Origin: an uncultured Burkholderiales bacterium
GTDB taxonomy: Bacteria > Pseudomonadota > Gammaproteobacteria > Burkholderiales > Burkholderiaceae_C
Direction of reading: 5' to 3'
NCBI GenBank assembly: GCA_903822825.1
Contig: CAIJQQ010000012.1
Coordinates: forward strand, 16,355 to 80,354
DNA length: 64,000 nucleotides
The notes beneath the pieces are model-generated. The model was not told where the DNA came from, searched no databases, and worked only from the letters and a program-made list of their open reading frames with translations. Numbering within the stretch: the stretch's first letter is position 1; every line of letters starts with the position of its first letter. Position numbers and translations under genes: made by a program. Positions 8,615-18,465 of this stretch are shown piece after piece.

Positions 8615-9904
8615 TTACCGCGCTTGCGCGGCCTGCTTCCAAGCTTGCAGGGCGGCTGCAGCGTCTTGGCGCTGCTCGGCCAGTTCAGCCAAAGCACACC
8701 AGGCCTGGCGTTGCATGGACGGGTCTTGCAAGTTTTTGGCCGCTTGGGACAGCAAGGTTTGGGCCTTGCCCCACAACTGGTGGTGGTGGCACGCCATACC
8801 CGCCAGGAATTGCAAATGCGGCTCTGATGGCCGGGCTTGTTGAGCCGCCTCGATGCGGGCCAGCCAGGGACGGGCATCGGTTGAGAGCACATCGACCATG
8901 GTGACGTGAACACTGCGCACCAAGCGCTGCATGGCCACGGCATCCCAAGCGTTCTGAGCGGCTTTCATACTGTCCCACACGGGCAGCAGCCATTGACGCG
9001 CCTGCACAGCACTTCCGCGCAAATGCACCAGCCGCATGGCCGCTTCTGTGGCCACCTCGGGCATGGCGCGCTGCGCCAGCGGCAAGGACAGCCAGAGTTT
9101 CTCCATCGCTTTTTCGTCATGGGTGCGGACAATCAGTTCGAGCACCAAACCGCGCACCAGGCTGTGCGATGCCGTCGGGCTGAACGCGCGGTGCTTGGCG
9201 AGCAGCAAGGCAGTGTCGAGGGCTTGCTCAGGCTGACCTGCCAAGCGGGCGGCCTTCAATTGCAAGCGCATCGCCACCGTACGGCGACTCACTGAAGCCG
9301 GCAACTGGCGCAATTGGTCCAAACTGGCGTTGGCGTCGCGGTCGTCAATCAACCAGCGCGCTGCGCGCAAAGGAATACCTTCGAGCAATGTCTGGCGGTC
9401 AGCGACTGAGGCTTGCTCGACCTCCTTCAAAGCCTGGGCCAGGTGGATCTCTCGCAACGCCTTGTCTTGCAGCGCATGGGCCGACTCAGCAGCCATCACA
9501 TGGGCCAATGCGCGCAAGGACACCGAATGGGCCAACTTTTGGTCCGCGGCGCTCAAAGACGCTTCGCGATCCAAAACCGCCTCGGCCGACTTGCGTGCGC
9601 GCAAGAAGCGTCCGGCCATGAAGTAGCCCATGGCGTCGAGCAAAGCCGCATGCGCGGCACGCTCTTTTTGCTGCAAGCGCCAACGACGCGCCTCTCGTGG
9701 CAAAGACAGCAGCGCCGACAGCGCCCTCTGCGCCAGCAGCAGCACAAACATCAAGCCGCCCAAACACAGCAACACCAGATTGAGCGACACGTCCAATCGG
9801 TAGGGTGACAGGAACACAGCCACCGTGCCTTGGTTGTTGCCCGCCAGCCAAGCACCTGCCACCGCAAGCGCAAAGAGACCCATCAGCCAAAGTGCTGCAC
9901 GCAT
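8615..9904 (-). CDS. hemY: HemY-like heme-biosynthesis-associated TPR membrane protein
   Basis: 429 residues. Two N-terminal transmembrane helices (about 4-22 and 39-62) are followed by the HemY N-domain (FLSPYRLDVSLN nearby) and a helical TPR-like region. This is the proteobacterial HemY of the hemCDXY operon, not the Gram-positive protoporphyrinogen/coproporphyrinogen oxidase of the same name. Its exact biochemical role is unsettled. An AGGAAGG Shine-Dalgarno precedes the ATG. It is the last gene of the leftward hem operon, 5 bases after hemX and ending at the shared terminator. Confidence 0.87.
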   Translation of the reverse strand: MRAALWLMGLFALAVAGAWLAGNNQGTVAVFLSPYRLDVSLNLVLLCLGGLMFVLLLAQRALSALLSLPREARRWRLQQKERAAHAALLDAMGYFMAGRFLRARKSAEAVLDREASLSAADQKLAHSVSLRALAHVMAAESAHALQDKALREIHLAQALKEVEQASVADRQTLLEGIPLRAARWLIDDRDANASLDQLRQLPASVSRRTVAMRLQLKAARLAGQPEQALDTALLLAKHRAFSPTASHSLVRGLVLELIVRTHDEKAMEKLWLSLPLAQRAMPEVATEAAMRLVHLRGSAVQARQWLLPVWDSMKAAQNAWDAVAMQRLVRSVHVTMVDVLSTDARPWLARIEAAQQARPSEPHLQFLAGMACHHHQLWGKAQTLLSQAAKNLQDPSMQRQAWCALAELAEQRQDAAAALQAWKQAAQAR

Positions 9905-9909
9905 GGGGT

Positions 9910-10935
9910 TTACCTTCCTGCAGCCGCGGTGGCCAATGCTGCCAGCGAAGCGTCCAGCCGTGGCACTTCACCCGCTTTGGTCTGCTGCAGAGCCTGCTCC
10001 AGCAAGGCCAACATTTGCTGGGTCTTGCGCGACTGCGGGTCAGCGTAGCGGCGCACTGCGCCTGTCACATGGACCATGTCGCTGCGGGCCGCATCGTACT
10101 GACGCGCCAGCAGCCCCAGGCGGGCATTGAGCAGCTTGAGTTTGATGTTTTCACGCACAAAGAAAATCTGCTCGGGCGACAACAGCATCGCCTCGGGCGC
10201 ATCGATGCGACTGATGCGCACCAAGCCCATCAGCTGCTCGCCAATCTGCTTCAAGCCGGGAACCCACCAAGGGGGAGGCGCTGCGGCCTCAGAGCCTGCA
10301 ATGCGCGGCGCAGTGGCCACCACAGGCGCCTGGTTGGCGAACACCAGACCATCGGCTAGGGCCACGCCTTCGTCCAAGCGAATCAGCAGGCCCGGCAAAT
10401 CGAAGGCCTGCTGCGTGCGCAAGCGTTCCAGGTCTTTTTCGATGGCGCGTTGCACCGGGGCCAGCCTGGGCTGAGCCGCACGCTGCACGCGTTGCTGTGC
10501 GCTTTTGAGCGCCCCCAGCAGCGGCTCCAGGCTGCCCGTCAGCTGGGCTTGCTGCTGCGCCATGCGTAAAGCGGCCTCGATGTCCACCACCAGGGTTTCA
10601 TCGCGTGAGCGGGACAGGCTCTGAATCAACTCTTCGAGTTGGCTTCGTTGCAGCGCCACCTCACCCAGGCGGCTTTCAACCAGGCCCAGACGGGCAGCGC
10701 TGTCTTTCACCGTGTCTTGTGCTTGCTTGGCCCAAGCCTTGGCTTCGAGAGACTGCTGACCGGCCTCAGCGCTTTGTTTGGCCAACTGCTCCTGAAGTCG
10801 GGACATTTTTTGCCAGACCTGCGCGGCCGCCAACAAAGCCAAAACGGAGACACCCAGAGCCACAAAGGTCATCCATCGGCCAGAAGACGACGCGGAGGCC
10901 TCAGAGGCCTTGGCAGGGTCGGATTGAAGGTTCAT
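9910..10935 (-). CDS. hemX: HemX-like protein (putative uroporphyrinogen-III C-methyltransferase family)
   Basis: 341 residues from an ATG that overlaps the hemD stop by 4 bases (ATGA). A short cytoplasmic N-terminus, one transmembrane helix (about residues 22-42, WMTFVALGVSVLALLAAAQ), then a long coiled-coil (QKMSRLQEQLAKQSAEA) and a periplasmic domain ending in a helical region. This matches HemX, which is often labelled a uroporphyrinogen methyltransferase but lacks a recognisable SAM-binding fold. Context between hemD and hemY supports the name; the enzymatic label is doubtful. Confidence 0.85.
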   Translation of the reverse strand: MNLQSDPAKASEASASSSGRWMTFVALGVSVLALLAAAQVWQKMSRLQEQLAKQSAEAGQQSLEAKAWAKQAQDTVKDSAARLGLVESRLGEVALQRSQLEELIQSLSRSRDETLVVDIEAALRMAQQQAQLTGSLEPLLGALKSAQQRVQRAAQPRLAPVQRAIEKDLERLRTQQAFDLPGLLIRLDEGVALADGLVFANQAPVVATAPRIAGSEAAAPPPWWVPGLKQIGEQLMGLVRISRIDAPEAMLLSPEQIFFVRENIKLKLLNARLGLLARQYDAARSDMVHVTGAVRRYADPQSRKTQQMLALLEQALQQTKAGEVPRLDASLAALATAAAGR

Positions 10936-11738
10936 TCGATTGATTTTATAGACAGGGCCTGGGCAGACAGCGTGGCAGGCACCACAAGCACCCGCCCCCA
11001 GCCCCAATGCCGCAAGCGCTCGGCAATTCGGGGGTGGGTTGCCAGGGCGCAAGCCTGAGAAAAGTCGGCGCCAGGCAGGGCCTCGCGCAGGTGCATCGCA
11101 GCTTCAGAACTGCTGAACAACCAGCAGCAACACCCCACCAGCGATTGGCGGGCCAAATCCAGTTGCTTGGCGTCAAGCTTGGGCGCCAAACGGGCATAGG
11201 CCGTGCATTGCGCCACTTGCAGGCCTGCATCGGCCATTTGCAGGGCCAACCAGTCGCGTCCAGCCGTTTGGCCTTGGGCATCGGCGCCCCGCACAATCAG
11301 CGCGGAATGCGCCCGTCCATCCATTTGCCAGCGCTCGACATCGGCCAAAACCAGCGCCCAGAGGGCTTCGGAATCAAATTGGAGCGCATCGGCACCCGGA
11401 CAGCGGATCAACGCCGCAGGCCAACCAGCTTCCAACAAAGCCGCCTCGGTGCCGGGGCCTGTGCCCCAGGCCTGAATTTCAGGAAGGCGCGTCGTCAAAG
11501 GTCGGGCCGCCATGAAAAACCGCACAGCATTGGCACTGACGAACATCACTGCTGAGTGCCTGCTCAGCTGTTGCCAAGCCAAGGCAAGTTCCACCGGATC
11601 AGGCAGCGGCACGATGTCAATCAAGGGAAAGGCTTGCGCATCCAGACCCTGCGTCTGCAAGGCCTGCGCCCACACTTGCGCTTCGCGCTCAGGGCGTGTA
11701 ACGAGCACACGCGGTTGAGGGTTGGCAAAGGCGCTCAT
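10932..11738 (-). CDS. hemD: Uroporphyrinogen-III synthase HemD
   Basis: 268 residues from the ATG at 11738 (N-terminus MSAFANPQPRVLVTRP); a GTG at 11759 overlapping hemC is a possible alternative. The N-terminal VLVTRPEREA and the bilobed length suit HemD, which cyclises hydroxymethylbilane with D-ring inversion to uroporphyrinogen III. HemD sequences are poorly conserved, so the operon position after hemC is the main support. It overlaps hemX by 4 bases. Confidence 0.88.
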   Translation of the reverse strand: MSAFANPQPRVLVTRPEREAQVWAQALQTQGLDAQAFPLIDIVPLPDPVELALAWQQLSRHSAVMFVSANAVRFFMAARPLTTRLPEIQAWGTGPGTEAALLEAGWPAALIRCPGADALQFDSEALWALVLADVERWQMDGRAHSALIVRGADAQGQTAGRDWLALQMADAGLQVAQCTAYARLAPKLDAKQLDLARQSLVGCCCWLFSSSEAAMHLREALPGADFSQACALATHPRIAERLRHWGWGRVLVVPATLSAQALSIKSIE

Positions 11739-11748
11739 GCAGCGTGTT

Positions 11749-12738
11749 TCAAGTCGCACCGCCCTCGCGCAGGGCCTGCGCCACCCTCAGCCCCAAGCCC
11801 TCGGCCGAACCCAAGTCGAGCACAGACGTTTGCGCCCATGCTTGCACCAATTCGGCCCTGCATTGCGGGTCACCCCAGGCAGCACGCAGCTTCAGCTCCC
11901 CGCTTTCCAGGACGGCATGTGCAGCAAGTGGCATGGAGCAACTGCCCCCCATGGCGCGGCTGACCGCACGCTCGGCGGCCACACGCAGCCAAGTGTTCAT
12001 GTCGGCCAGCGGGGCCAGCAAGGACTTGAGGTCCTCGCGCCCAGCACGGACCTCGATGCCCAGCGCGCCCTGGCCTGCAGCGGGCAACATTTGTTCGGTC
12101 TCAAAAATATGGCGAATTCGCGAAGACAGGCCCAAGCGCTTGAGGCCCGCTGCCGCCAGCACGATGCCCGCGTACAGGCCGTCGTCCAGCTTTCGCAGTC
12201 GGGTATCGAGGTTGCCGCGCAGTGGCTCGATCTTGAGGTCCGGGCGCAGAGCAAGCAACAAGACGGTGCGGCGCAGGCTCGATGTGCCCACCACGGCACC
12301 TGGGGGCAAATCTTCGAGTCGCGCGTATTGCGAGGACACCCAGGCGTCGCGCGGGTCTTCACGCTCCATCACGCAGGCCAGCTCAAAGCCTTCGGGCAAG
12401 TCCATCGGCACATCCTTGAGCGAATGCACGGCGATGTCAGCGCGGCCCTCCTCGAGTGCGACTTCCAGTTCCTTGACGAACAGGCCCTTGCCGCCCACCT
12501 TGGACAGGCTGCGGTCGAGGATTTGGTCGCCCTGGGTGGTCATGCCCAGCAGCGTGACCTGCGCACCCAAAGACTGCAACAAAGCCTTGACATGCTCGGC
12601 CTGCCACAGCGCCAAGCGGCTCTCACGGGTGGCGATGACAACGGAAGTGGCGGGGGATGCTGACAAAGTAAGGCTTTCAAATTGGCCTCCCAAACGTGAA
12701 AACCACTGGCCTTTGAGGGGGGTGTGTGATGCTAGCAT
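11749..12738 (-). CDS. hemC: Hydroxymethylbilane synthase (porphobilinogen deaminase) HemC
   Basis: The family core starts at [21 protein letters not shown] and runs through [15 protein letters not shown] and [13 protein letters not shown], the substrate/cofactor-binding motifs; the dipyrromethane cysteine lies in GGSCSMPLA. The enzyme polymerises four porphobilinogens in heme biosynthesis. The first ATG in frame is at 12738 (329 residues), only 6 bases from the divergent DUF1345 start. A TTG at 12666 would give 305 residues, closer to the usual family size, and leave room for a promoter; the true start is therefore uncertain. First gene of the leftward hemCDXY operon. Confidence 0.93.
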   Translation of the reverse strand: MLASHTPLKGQWFSRLGGQFESLTLSASPATSVVIATRESRLALWQAEHVKALLQSLGAQVTLLGMTTQGDQILDRSLSKVGGKGLFVKELEVALEEGRADIAVHSLKDVPMDLPEGFELACVMEREDPRDAWVSSQYARLEDLPPGAVVGTSSLRRTVLLLALRPDLKIEPLRGNLDTRLRKLDDGLYAGIVLAAAGLKRLGLSSRIRHIFETEQMLPAAGQGALGIEVRAGREDLKSLLAPLADMNTWLRVAAERAVSRAMGGSCSMPLAAHAVLESGELKLRAAWGDPQCRAELVQAWAQTSVLDLGSAEGLGLRVAQALREGGAT

Positions 12739-12744
12739 GAGGGC

Positions 12745-13416
12745 ATGAATCGCCCCCTGTTCACATTGCTCCGGCAGCTGCGCGCCCGCATTCGCCTGGT
12801 CAGCGCATCCACCTTTGGCATGGCCCTGCATCTTTCGCTGCCCAATGACTGGCCGTCCTCGCCGACAACGCGCGTGCTGCTTTGCTGGAACGCCGCAGTC
12901 GCGCTGTACCTGCTGATGGCGCTGTGGGTCATGCGCCAATCCGATGTGGAGCACATGCGCCAACGGGCTTACCGCCAAGACGAAGGCCAAAAAACCATTT
13001 TGCTGCTGACCATTGGGGCGGTGCTGGCCAGCCTAGTGGCCATCGTGGCCGAGCTGTCCACCATCAAGTCGCTCAGCGGCAGCGACAAGTTGTTGCACAT
13101 TGGCCTCACGGGCGCGACAGTGGCGAGTTCCTGGGTGTTCATGCACCTGATGTTTGCCATGCACTACGCCCACGACTACTACCTGAGCGGGCGGCACGGG
13201 CGCGAACCCGGTCTGTCCTTCCCGCAGGAACCCATGCCGGACTACTGGGATTTTTTGTATTTTTCAGCGGTGATCGGCACCTCGGGCCAGACGGCCGATG
13301 TGTCTTTCACCTCCAAGGCCATGCGCCGAACGGGCTTGGTGCACTGCGTGCTGGCCTACTTCTACAACACCACGGTGCTGGCGCTGACCATCAACATTGC
13401 GGCCAGCCTGATGTGA
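12745..13416 (+). CDS. DUF1345 family integral membrane protein
   Basis: 223 residues with about five hydrophobic helices (roughly 43-62, 85-107, 120-143, 165-185 region, 198-220). The block [23 protein letters not shown] is the conserved heart of DUF1345, an uncharacterised bacterial inner-membrane family. It is divergent from hemC with only 6 bases between the annotated starts. A -10-like TAGCAT (12733-12738) ends 6 bases before the ATG and there is no Shine-Dalgarno, so the mRNA could be leaderless. Function unknown. Confidence 0.85.
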   Translation: MNRPLFTLLRQLRARIRLVSASTFGMALHLSLPNDWPSSPTTRVLLCWNAAVALYLLMALWVMRQSDVEHMRQRAYRQDEGQKTILLLTIGAVLASLVAIVAELSTIKSLSGSDKLLHIGLTGATVASSWVFMHLMFAMHYAHDYYLSGRHGREPGLSFPQEPMPDYWDFLYFSAVIGTSGQTADVSFTSKAMRRTGLVHCVLAYFYNTTVLALTINIAASLM

Positions 13417-13462
13417 ACCGGCGCGGGCAGCGGCGGCCCGCGCCCGATAAAATCACCCACCT

Positions 13463-14911
13463 ATGACAAACCAACTCGACAAAAAATCCCAAGCCTGGTC
13501 CGCGCTTTTTTCTGAACCCATGAGCGAGTTGGTCAAGCGCTACACCGCCAGCGTGTTCTTTGACAAGCGCTTGTGGCAAGCAGACATCCAAGGCTCTCTG
13601 GCCCACGCCGACATGCTGGCCGCGCAAAACATCATCGGCGCCAGCGACTTGGCAGACATCCAACGCGGCATGGCGCAAATCACCCAAGAGATCGAATCCG
13701 GCGCTTTTGAATGGAAGCTGGACCTGGAAGACGTGCACCTGAACATCGAAGCGCGCCTGACCCAACTGGTGGGCGACGCGGGCAAACGCTTGCACACAGG
13801 CCGCAGCCGCAACGACCAAGTGGCCACCGACGTGCGCCTGTGGCTGCGCAGCGAAATGGACCTGATCATCGACCTGTTGGTCGACCTGCAAAAGTCCTTG
13901 GTTGACGTGGCCGAGCAAAACGTCGAAGTCATCATGCCCGGCTTCACCCACCTGCAAGTGGCCCAGCCCGTGAGCTTTGCGCACCACCTGCTGGCTTATG
14001 TGGAAATGTTCAGTCGGGATGCCGAGCGCATGAGCGATGTGCGCCGCCGCACCAACCGCCTGCCGCTGGGCAGCGCCGCTTTGGCCGGTACCACCTACCC
14101 GCTGGACCGCGAACGCGTGGCCCGCACCTTGGGCATGGTCGATGAACACGGCAACCCACAGGTCTGTCAAAACAGCCTGGACGGTGTGAGCGACCGCGAC
14201 TTTGCGATTGAATTTACCGCTGCGGCCAGCCTGTGCATGGTGCACATCAGCCGCTTCTCTGAAGAGTTGATCTTGTGGATGAGCCAGAACTTTGGCTTTG
14301 TGCGCATTGCCGACCGTTTCACAACGGGCAGTTCCATCATGCCGCAGAAGAAAAACCCCGACGTGCCCGAACTGGCACGCGGCAAAACCGGGCGCGTGGT
14401 CGGTCACCTGATGGGGCTGATCACCCTGATGAAGGGCCAGCCCCTGGCCTACAACAAGGACAACCAGGAAGACAAAGAGCCGCTTTTCGACACCGTGGAC
14501 ACGCTCAAAGACACCCTGCGCATCTTCAGCGAAATGGTCGGCGGCCAGGTCAACCCCGCCACTGGCCAGAAAGAAGGCGGCATCACCGTCAACGCCGCCG
14601 CCATGGAAGCGGCTGTGAAGAAGGGTTACGCCACCGCCACCGACTTGGCCGACTACCTGGTCAAGAAGGGCTTGCCCTTCCGCGATGCGCACGAGGTGGT
14701 GGCCCACGCCGTCAAGACCGCCCAAGGCCTGGGCGTAGACCTGTCGGAGCTGCCACTCGAAACCCTGCAAAAGTTCGACAGCCGCATCGAAGCTGAAGTG
14801 TTTGGGCCGCTCAGTTTGCAAGGGTCACTCAACGCCCGCAACACCTTGGGGGGCACTGCGCCAGCTCAAGTGAGGCTGCAGATCGCACGACACCGCGGCC
14901 GCTTGGTCTGA
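13463..14911 (+). CDS. argH: Argininosuccinate lyase
   Basis: 482 residues of the fumarase/aspartase superfamily. [12 protein letters not shown] (residues about 111-122) and the flexible-loop signature [12 protein letters not shown] (289-300), which carries the catalytic serine, are intact. The enzyme cleaves argininosuccinate to arginine and fumarate, the last step of arginine synthesis; argD and argF sit separately at 44-46 kb. A -10-like TAAAAT (13448-13453) lies only 9 bases before the ATG, with no Shine-Dalgarno, so the leader is very short. Confidence 0.97.
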   Translation: MTNQLDKKSQAWSALFSEPMSELVKRYTASVFFDKRLWQADIQGSLAHADMLAAQNIIGASDLADIQRGMAQITQEIESGAFEWKLDLEDVHLNIEARLTQLVGDAGKRLHTGRSRNDQVATDVRLWLRSEMDLIIDLLVDLQKSLVDVAEQNVEVIMPGFTHLQVAQPVSFAHHLLAYVEMFSRDAERMSDVRRRTNRLPLGSAALAGTTYPLDRERVARTLGMVDEHGNPQVCQNSLDGVSDRDFAIEFTAAASLCMVHISRFSEELILWMSQNFGFVRIADRFTTGSSIMPQKKNPDVPELARGKTGRVVGHLMGLITLMKGQPLAYNKDNQEDKEPLFDTVDTLKDTLRIFSEMVGGQVNPATGQKEGGITVNAAAMEAAVKKGYATATDLADYLVKKGLPFRDAHEVVAHAVKTAQGLGVDLSELPLETLQKFDSRIEAEVFGPLSLQGSLNARNTLGGTAPAQVRLQIARHRGRLV

Positions 14912-15039
14912 ATTGAACAAACCTTGAGCTGCAAAGAGAACTCGCCAAACGCCATGGACGGATTGACCGTCACCAAGGAGCCAGGCAGGCCTGGATGATT
15001 CCCTTAGCATGGGCTCCACACCACACCTGAGGAGCAAAC

Positions 15040-15357
15040 ATGGCCGTATATGAATTGAGAACTTACAACGTGACGGTCGGCAAAATGGCCGAAGTCGTCT
15101 CGCTTTACAAAAACGAAGGCTGGCCAGCCCTCGCCAAACACCCGCAAAAGCTGGTGGGCTATTTCACAGGCGACATTGGTGCGCTGAACCAGCTGATCCA
15201 CGTTTGGAAATTCGATGACGATGCGGACCGCCGGGCTTTTTGGGCGAGCGTGTTTTCAGATGCCGATTTCATGGCCTTTGCAGGCAAACTGCGGCCCCTG
15301 CTGCAATCGCAGGAAAACAAGTTGATGCTGTCTGCGCCATGGGGGCCAACGCCTTAA
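15040..15357 (+). CDS. NIPSNAP family protein
   Basis: 105 residues: the N-terminus VYELRTYNVTVGKMAEV and the later IHVWKFDDDADRRAFWASV fit a single NIPSNAP domain, a dimeric ferredoxin-like alpha/beta barrel. Bacterial members are often annotated as small metabolic accessory proteins without a known reaction. A clear GAGGAG Shine-Dalgarno precedes the ATG. It stands alone between argH and yebC; nothing in the context suggests a substrate. Confidence 0.85.
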   Translation: MAVYELRTYNVTVGKMAEVVSLYKNEGWPALAKHPQKLVGYFTGDIGALNQLIHVWKFDDDADRRAFWASVFSDADFMAFAGKLRPLLQSQENKLMLSAPWGPTP

Positions 15358-15427
15358 ATGCCTCGATAATCAGAGGCTCTAGACACCCCATTTGCGCCTG
15401 GCTGCGCAAGCAACTGAAGGAACCATC

Positions 15428-16141
15428 ATGGGCGCGCAGTGGAAAGCAAAAGGCAAAGCACAGGCAGCAGATGCCAGAGGCAAACTCTTTGGTCGCTTGG
15501 CCAAGGACATCATGATTGCCGCCCGCAACGGCGCTGACCCTGCGGCCAACTCCCGTTTGCGTCTGGTGGTGGAGCAGGCCCGCAAGGTGTCCATGCCCAA
15601 AGAAACGCTGGAGCGCGCCATCAAAAAAGGCGCGGGCCTGCTGGGCGACACCGTGAGCTTTGAGCGCGTGATTTACGAAGGCTTTGCGCCACACCAAGTG
15701 GCCGTGATGATCGAGGTGCTGACCGACAACGTGAACCGCACAGCGTCTGAAATGCGGGTGCTGTTCCGCAAGGGCCAGCAGGGCTCATCGGGTTCGGTGT
15801 CTTGGGACTTTGACCATGTGGGCATGATCGAGGCAGAACCTGCGCAAGCCGGGGCAGACCCCGAATTGGCCGCCATCGAAGCGGGCGCGCAAGACTTTGA
15901 GCCTGCGGACGAAGACGGTGTGACGGTGTTCATCACCGAACCCACCGACCTGGACCTGGTCAGCCGCGCCCTGCCAGCGCATGGTTTTCATTTGGTGGCG
16001 GCCAAGCTGGGCTACAAGCCCAAAAACCCGATTGATCCAGCCAACCTGAGCGCCGAACAACTCGAAGAGGTCGAAGCCTTTTTGGGTGCCATCGACAACA
16101 ACGACGACGTGCAAAACGTCTTTGTGGGACTTGCAGGCTAA
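15428..16141 (+). CDS. yebC: YebC/PmpR family protein (transcription/translation regulator)
   Basis: 237 residues from the ATG at 15428, chosen because GAAGG precedes it at good spacing and the family N-terminus ([19 protein letters not shown]; usually MAGHSKWANIKH-like) begins there. The body matches the TACO1/YebC fold: [42 protein letters not shown]. The family has been described as DNA-binding regulators and, more recently, as factors easing ribosome stalling. The N-terminal variant lacking the usual GHSKW identifies the second YebC subtype. Full length. Confidence 0.93.
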   Translation: MGAQWKAKGKAQAADARGKLFGRLAKDIMIAARNGADPAANSRLRLVVEQARKVSMPKETLERAIKKGAGLLGDTVSFERVIYEGFAPHQVAVMIEVLTDNVNRTASEMRVLFRKGQQGSSGSVSWDFDHVGMIEAEPAQAGADPELAAIEAGAQDFEPADEDGVTVFITEPTDLDLVSRALPAHGFHLVAAKLGYKPKNPIDPANLSAEQLEEVEAFLGAIDNNDDVQNVFVGLAG

Positions 16142-16185
16142 AACCTGCGATCACACTGGCGCCCACCCGAGGCGCCAGACGGTTT

Positions 16186-17400
16186 TCAGTCGACCTTGGC
16201 GCCGCCCTTGAACCAGCGGCCCACCAGCTCACGCTCGGCGTCGGTGATGCCCGTGGCGTTGTTCATGGGCATTTGGCGGCTCACCACCACTTGCTGGTAA
16301 ATACCCTGCGCATGGGTTTGGATGCCCTCGGCGCTGTCCAGCCGAACGTTCTTCATCTGTACCGCGGCGCCGTGGCATGAGTAGCACCGCTGCTCGATGA
16401 CGGCCTTGACTTCGGCAAAGGCCACGGGGGCCTGCCCATTAGGCGCAGCGCTCGAAGGGGCCGCAGGCCTGAGAGCCACGATCACGCCCAAAATCAGCAA
16501 GCCTCCCACCACCGCAAAAGGCAAAGGGTTCTTGGCACGGCCCAAGTGGTAGCCATGGCGTTGTACAAAGAACTGGCGGATCAATGCGCCCGCAAACATC
16601 ATCACGAACAGCAGCACCCAGCGTTGTTCGTGGGTGTACAAAAAGCTGTAATGGTTGGACAGCATCGCAAAGATCACAGGCAGCGTGAAATAGGTGTTGT
16701 GCACGCTGCGCTGCTTGCCGCGCTTGCCGTGGATGGCCAAGGCGTTGGCGTCATACGCTTGACCACTGGTCATGGCCGCCACAACTTTGCGCTGGCCAGG
16801 AATGATCCAGAAAAACACGTTGGCGCTCATGCTGGTGGCGATCATGGCCCCCACCAACAAAAAGGCCGCTCGTCCAGCAAACAACTGATTGGCCAACCAC
16901 GATGCGAAGGCAATCACCAAGATCATCAAGCACGCGACGATCAACTCGCCGTTGTTGCGAAAACCAAACAGGCGGCAAATGGCGTCGTAAACAAACCAGA
17001 ACGCCACCAAAAAACCCAATGCAGCGGCTCCAGCCACCACAGGGGTCCAGTCCATCAATGATTTGTCAATCAGGAAAGTTCCAGCATTCCAGAGGTAGAG
17101 CACGGTGAACAGCGCAAAGCCACTGAGCCAAGTGGAATAGCTTTCCCAATAAAACCAGTGCAGCTTGGTGTGGATGACTTTCGGGGCCACCATGTACTTT
17201 TGCGGGTTGTAAAAACCACCGCCATGCACTGCCCACATCGCACCACCTACGCCCTTTTCGAGCAAGTCTGGAGAGTTGGGTTTTTGCAAGTTGTTATCGA
17301 GAAAGACAAAATAAAACGAGGAACCAATCCAGGCGATGGCGGTGATGACGTGCACCCAGCGCAACAACAGATTGGCCCACTCCAACAGATACGTTTCCAT
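16186..17400 (-). CDS. puuD: Urate hydroxylase PuuD (membrane urate oxidase with cytochrome c domain)
   Basis: 404 residues. The N-terminal part has about eight transmembrane helices with conserved histidines (LLRWVHVITAIAWIGSSFYF near the start), and the C-terminus carries a cytochrome c domain with the heme motif CYSCH at 339-343 and a likely axial Met in RQMPMNN. PuuD oxidises urate to 5-hydroxyisourate, passing electrons to the respiratory chain. A GGAG Shine-Dalgarno precedes the ATG. It lies downstream of xdhC on the same strand, so the two form a purine-degradation pair; other pathway genes are not in the window. Confidence 0.93.
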   Translation of the reverse strand: METYLLEWANLLLRWVHVITAIAWIGSSFYFVFLDNNLQKPNSPDLLEKGVGGAMWAVHGGGFYNPQKYMVAPKVIHTKLHWFYWESYSTWLSGFALFTVLYLWNAGTFLIDKSLMDWTPVVAGAAALGFLVAFWFVYDAICRLFGFRNNGELIVACLMILVIAFASWLANQLFAGRAAFLLVGAMIATSMSANVFFWIIPGQRKVVAAMTSGQAYDANALAIHGKRGKQRSVHNTYFTLPVIFAMLSNHYSFLYTHEQRWVLLFVMMFAGALIRQFFVQRHGYHLGRAKNPLPFAVVGGLLILGVIVALRPAAPSSAAPNGQAPVAFAEVKAVIEQRCYSCHGAAVQMKNVRLDSAEGIQTHAQGIYQQVVVSRQMPMNNATGITDAERELVGRWFKGGAKVD

Positions 17401-17505
17401 GAAGGATCTCCAACCAGCTCACCACCGCGGACTCTGTGAGCGGTCATTCGGTCGCGAACATGAAGCCTGTGGGTTTCTTGCGCCGCTGCGACCAGTGCAC
17501 CGAAG

Positions 17506-17513
17506 TGTATACA
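17506..17513. promoter_or_regulatory. TGTATACA palindrome upstream of puuD
   Basis: A perfect 8-bp palindrome about 105 bases before the puuD start, in the 175-base gap to xdhC. It could be an operator for a purine-catabolism regulator; short palindromes occur by chance, so this is weak evidence. Apart from it I see nothing in this gap. Confidence 0.25.
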
Positions 17514-17575
17514 GTTTTGAGCTCTGAATCCAGCTGCCCACCCGCAAAGGGATGGGGGAAACCAGAGCACTGGCT

Positions 17576-18373
17576 TCAGAGCTTTCGCAACAGTTGTGCC
17601 GCCACAGACACTGCAATGACCTCAGGCTCTTTGCCTTCAATGCCGCTGACGCCAATGGGGCATGTGATGCGCTTGATTTCTGCCTCAGCAAAACCCCGAG
17701 CTTCGAGCCGGTGCCTGAATGTGGCCCATTTGGTCTTGCTGCCAATGAGCCCCACAAAGGGCAAGTCATCCCGCTCCCGCAGCCGCCTGAGGCAAGCGAT
17801 CACCACATCGAGGTCTTCGGCATGGCTGAAGCTCATGATCAGAACGCGGCTGCCCGATGGCAGCTCGTTCACGGCCATGTGCACCGGGCTGGAGTGCTCG
17901 CACACCACCTGAGGCGGGACATCAGAAGGAAAAATCTCGTCTCGGCTATCGATCCATCGCACTGCAAATGGCAAAGGTGAGAGCACTGTCACCAGCGCTT
18001 TGCCAACATGCCCCCCGCCAAACAGTGCCAACGGGGCTCGCGAAGGCGCCAGTTGGGCTTGCAAGTCGCTCACATCGCGGGCGTCCTTGAGGCTGAAGTT
18101 CAGCTCCACAGAGCCGCCGCAGCACTGGCCCAGGCTGGGCCCCAGGACATGCTGCAAGGACAGCACTTGCGTCTGATCCGCGAGCAGTTGGCGGGCGTGG
18201 GCAATGGCTTGGAATTCCAGATGCCCACCGCCGATGGTGCCGCATTCGCCTTCTTTGAACACCACCATGGAGGTGCCAGCACCCCGCGGGACCGAGCCAC
18301 GTGTGGATTTCACCGTCACGCAAACAGCAGGGCCGAGCGCCAATCTTTGCAGGGCTTGTTCAATCCAATTCAC
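17576..18373 (-). CDS. xdhC: Xanthine dehydrogenase accessory protein XdhC
   Basis: 265 residues with a GTG start. The N-terminal XdhC/CoxI domain shows VKSTRGSVPRGAGTSMVV and GTIGGGHLEFQA, and the C-terminal Rossmann-like domain shows LALFGGGHVGKALV and FVGLIGSKTKWA. XdhC binds molybdopterin cofactor, promotes its sulfuration and inserts it into XdhB. The xdhA and xdhB structural genes would be expected upstream but the adjacent DNA (18.4 kb on) is unrelated and divergent, so they are elsewhere. Its location before puuD links purine oxidation to urate removal. Confidence 0.93.
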   Translation of the reverse strand: MNWIEQALQRLALGPAVCVTVKSTRGSVPRGAGTSMVVFKEGECGTIGGGHLEFQAIAHARQLLADQTQVLSLQHVLGPSLGQCCGGSVELNFSLKDARDVSDLQAQLAPSRAPLALFGGGHVGKALVTVLSPLPFAVRWIDSRDEIFPSDVPPQVVCEHSSPVHMAVNELPSGSRVLIMSFSHAEDLDVVIACLRRLRERDDLPFVGLIGSKTKWATFRHRLEARGFAEAEIKRITCPIGVSGIEGKEPEVIAVSVAAQLLRKL

Positions 18374-18423
18374 AGTGGGTGTCCAATTCTCTAAAAAAGC
18401 CCTAGACGGCTTGAGTGCAATGC

Positions 18424-18429
18424 CACAAT
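18424..18429 (+). promoter_or_regulatory. -10-like CACAAT upstream of lipoprotein gene
   Basis: CACAAT ends 6 bases before an in-frame ATG at 18436. Transcription would start at about 18436, leaving a 30-base leader that contains the AAGGAG used for the ATG at 18466. No -35 element was recognised. Confidence 0.3.
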
Positions 18430-18465
18430 GGCTCTATGAACAGAGTATGCCAAGGAGTGAACAAG

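Noticed and set aside
13391..14821. 476-codon open frame on the minus strand opposite argH
   Set aside because: Shadow of argininosuccinate lyase; composition (His, Gln, Val, Gly-rich) is that of antisense GC-rich DNA.
14981..14994. CCAGGC-AG-GCCTGG inverted repeat before NIPSNAP
   Set aside because: Only 6 bp arms of common GC-rich sequence, no T-run; not distinguishable from chance.
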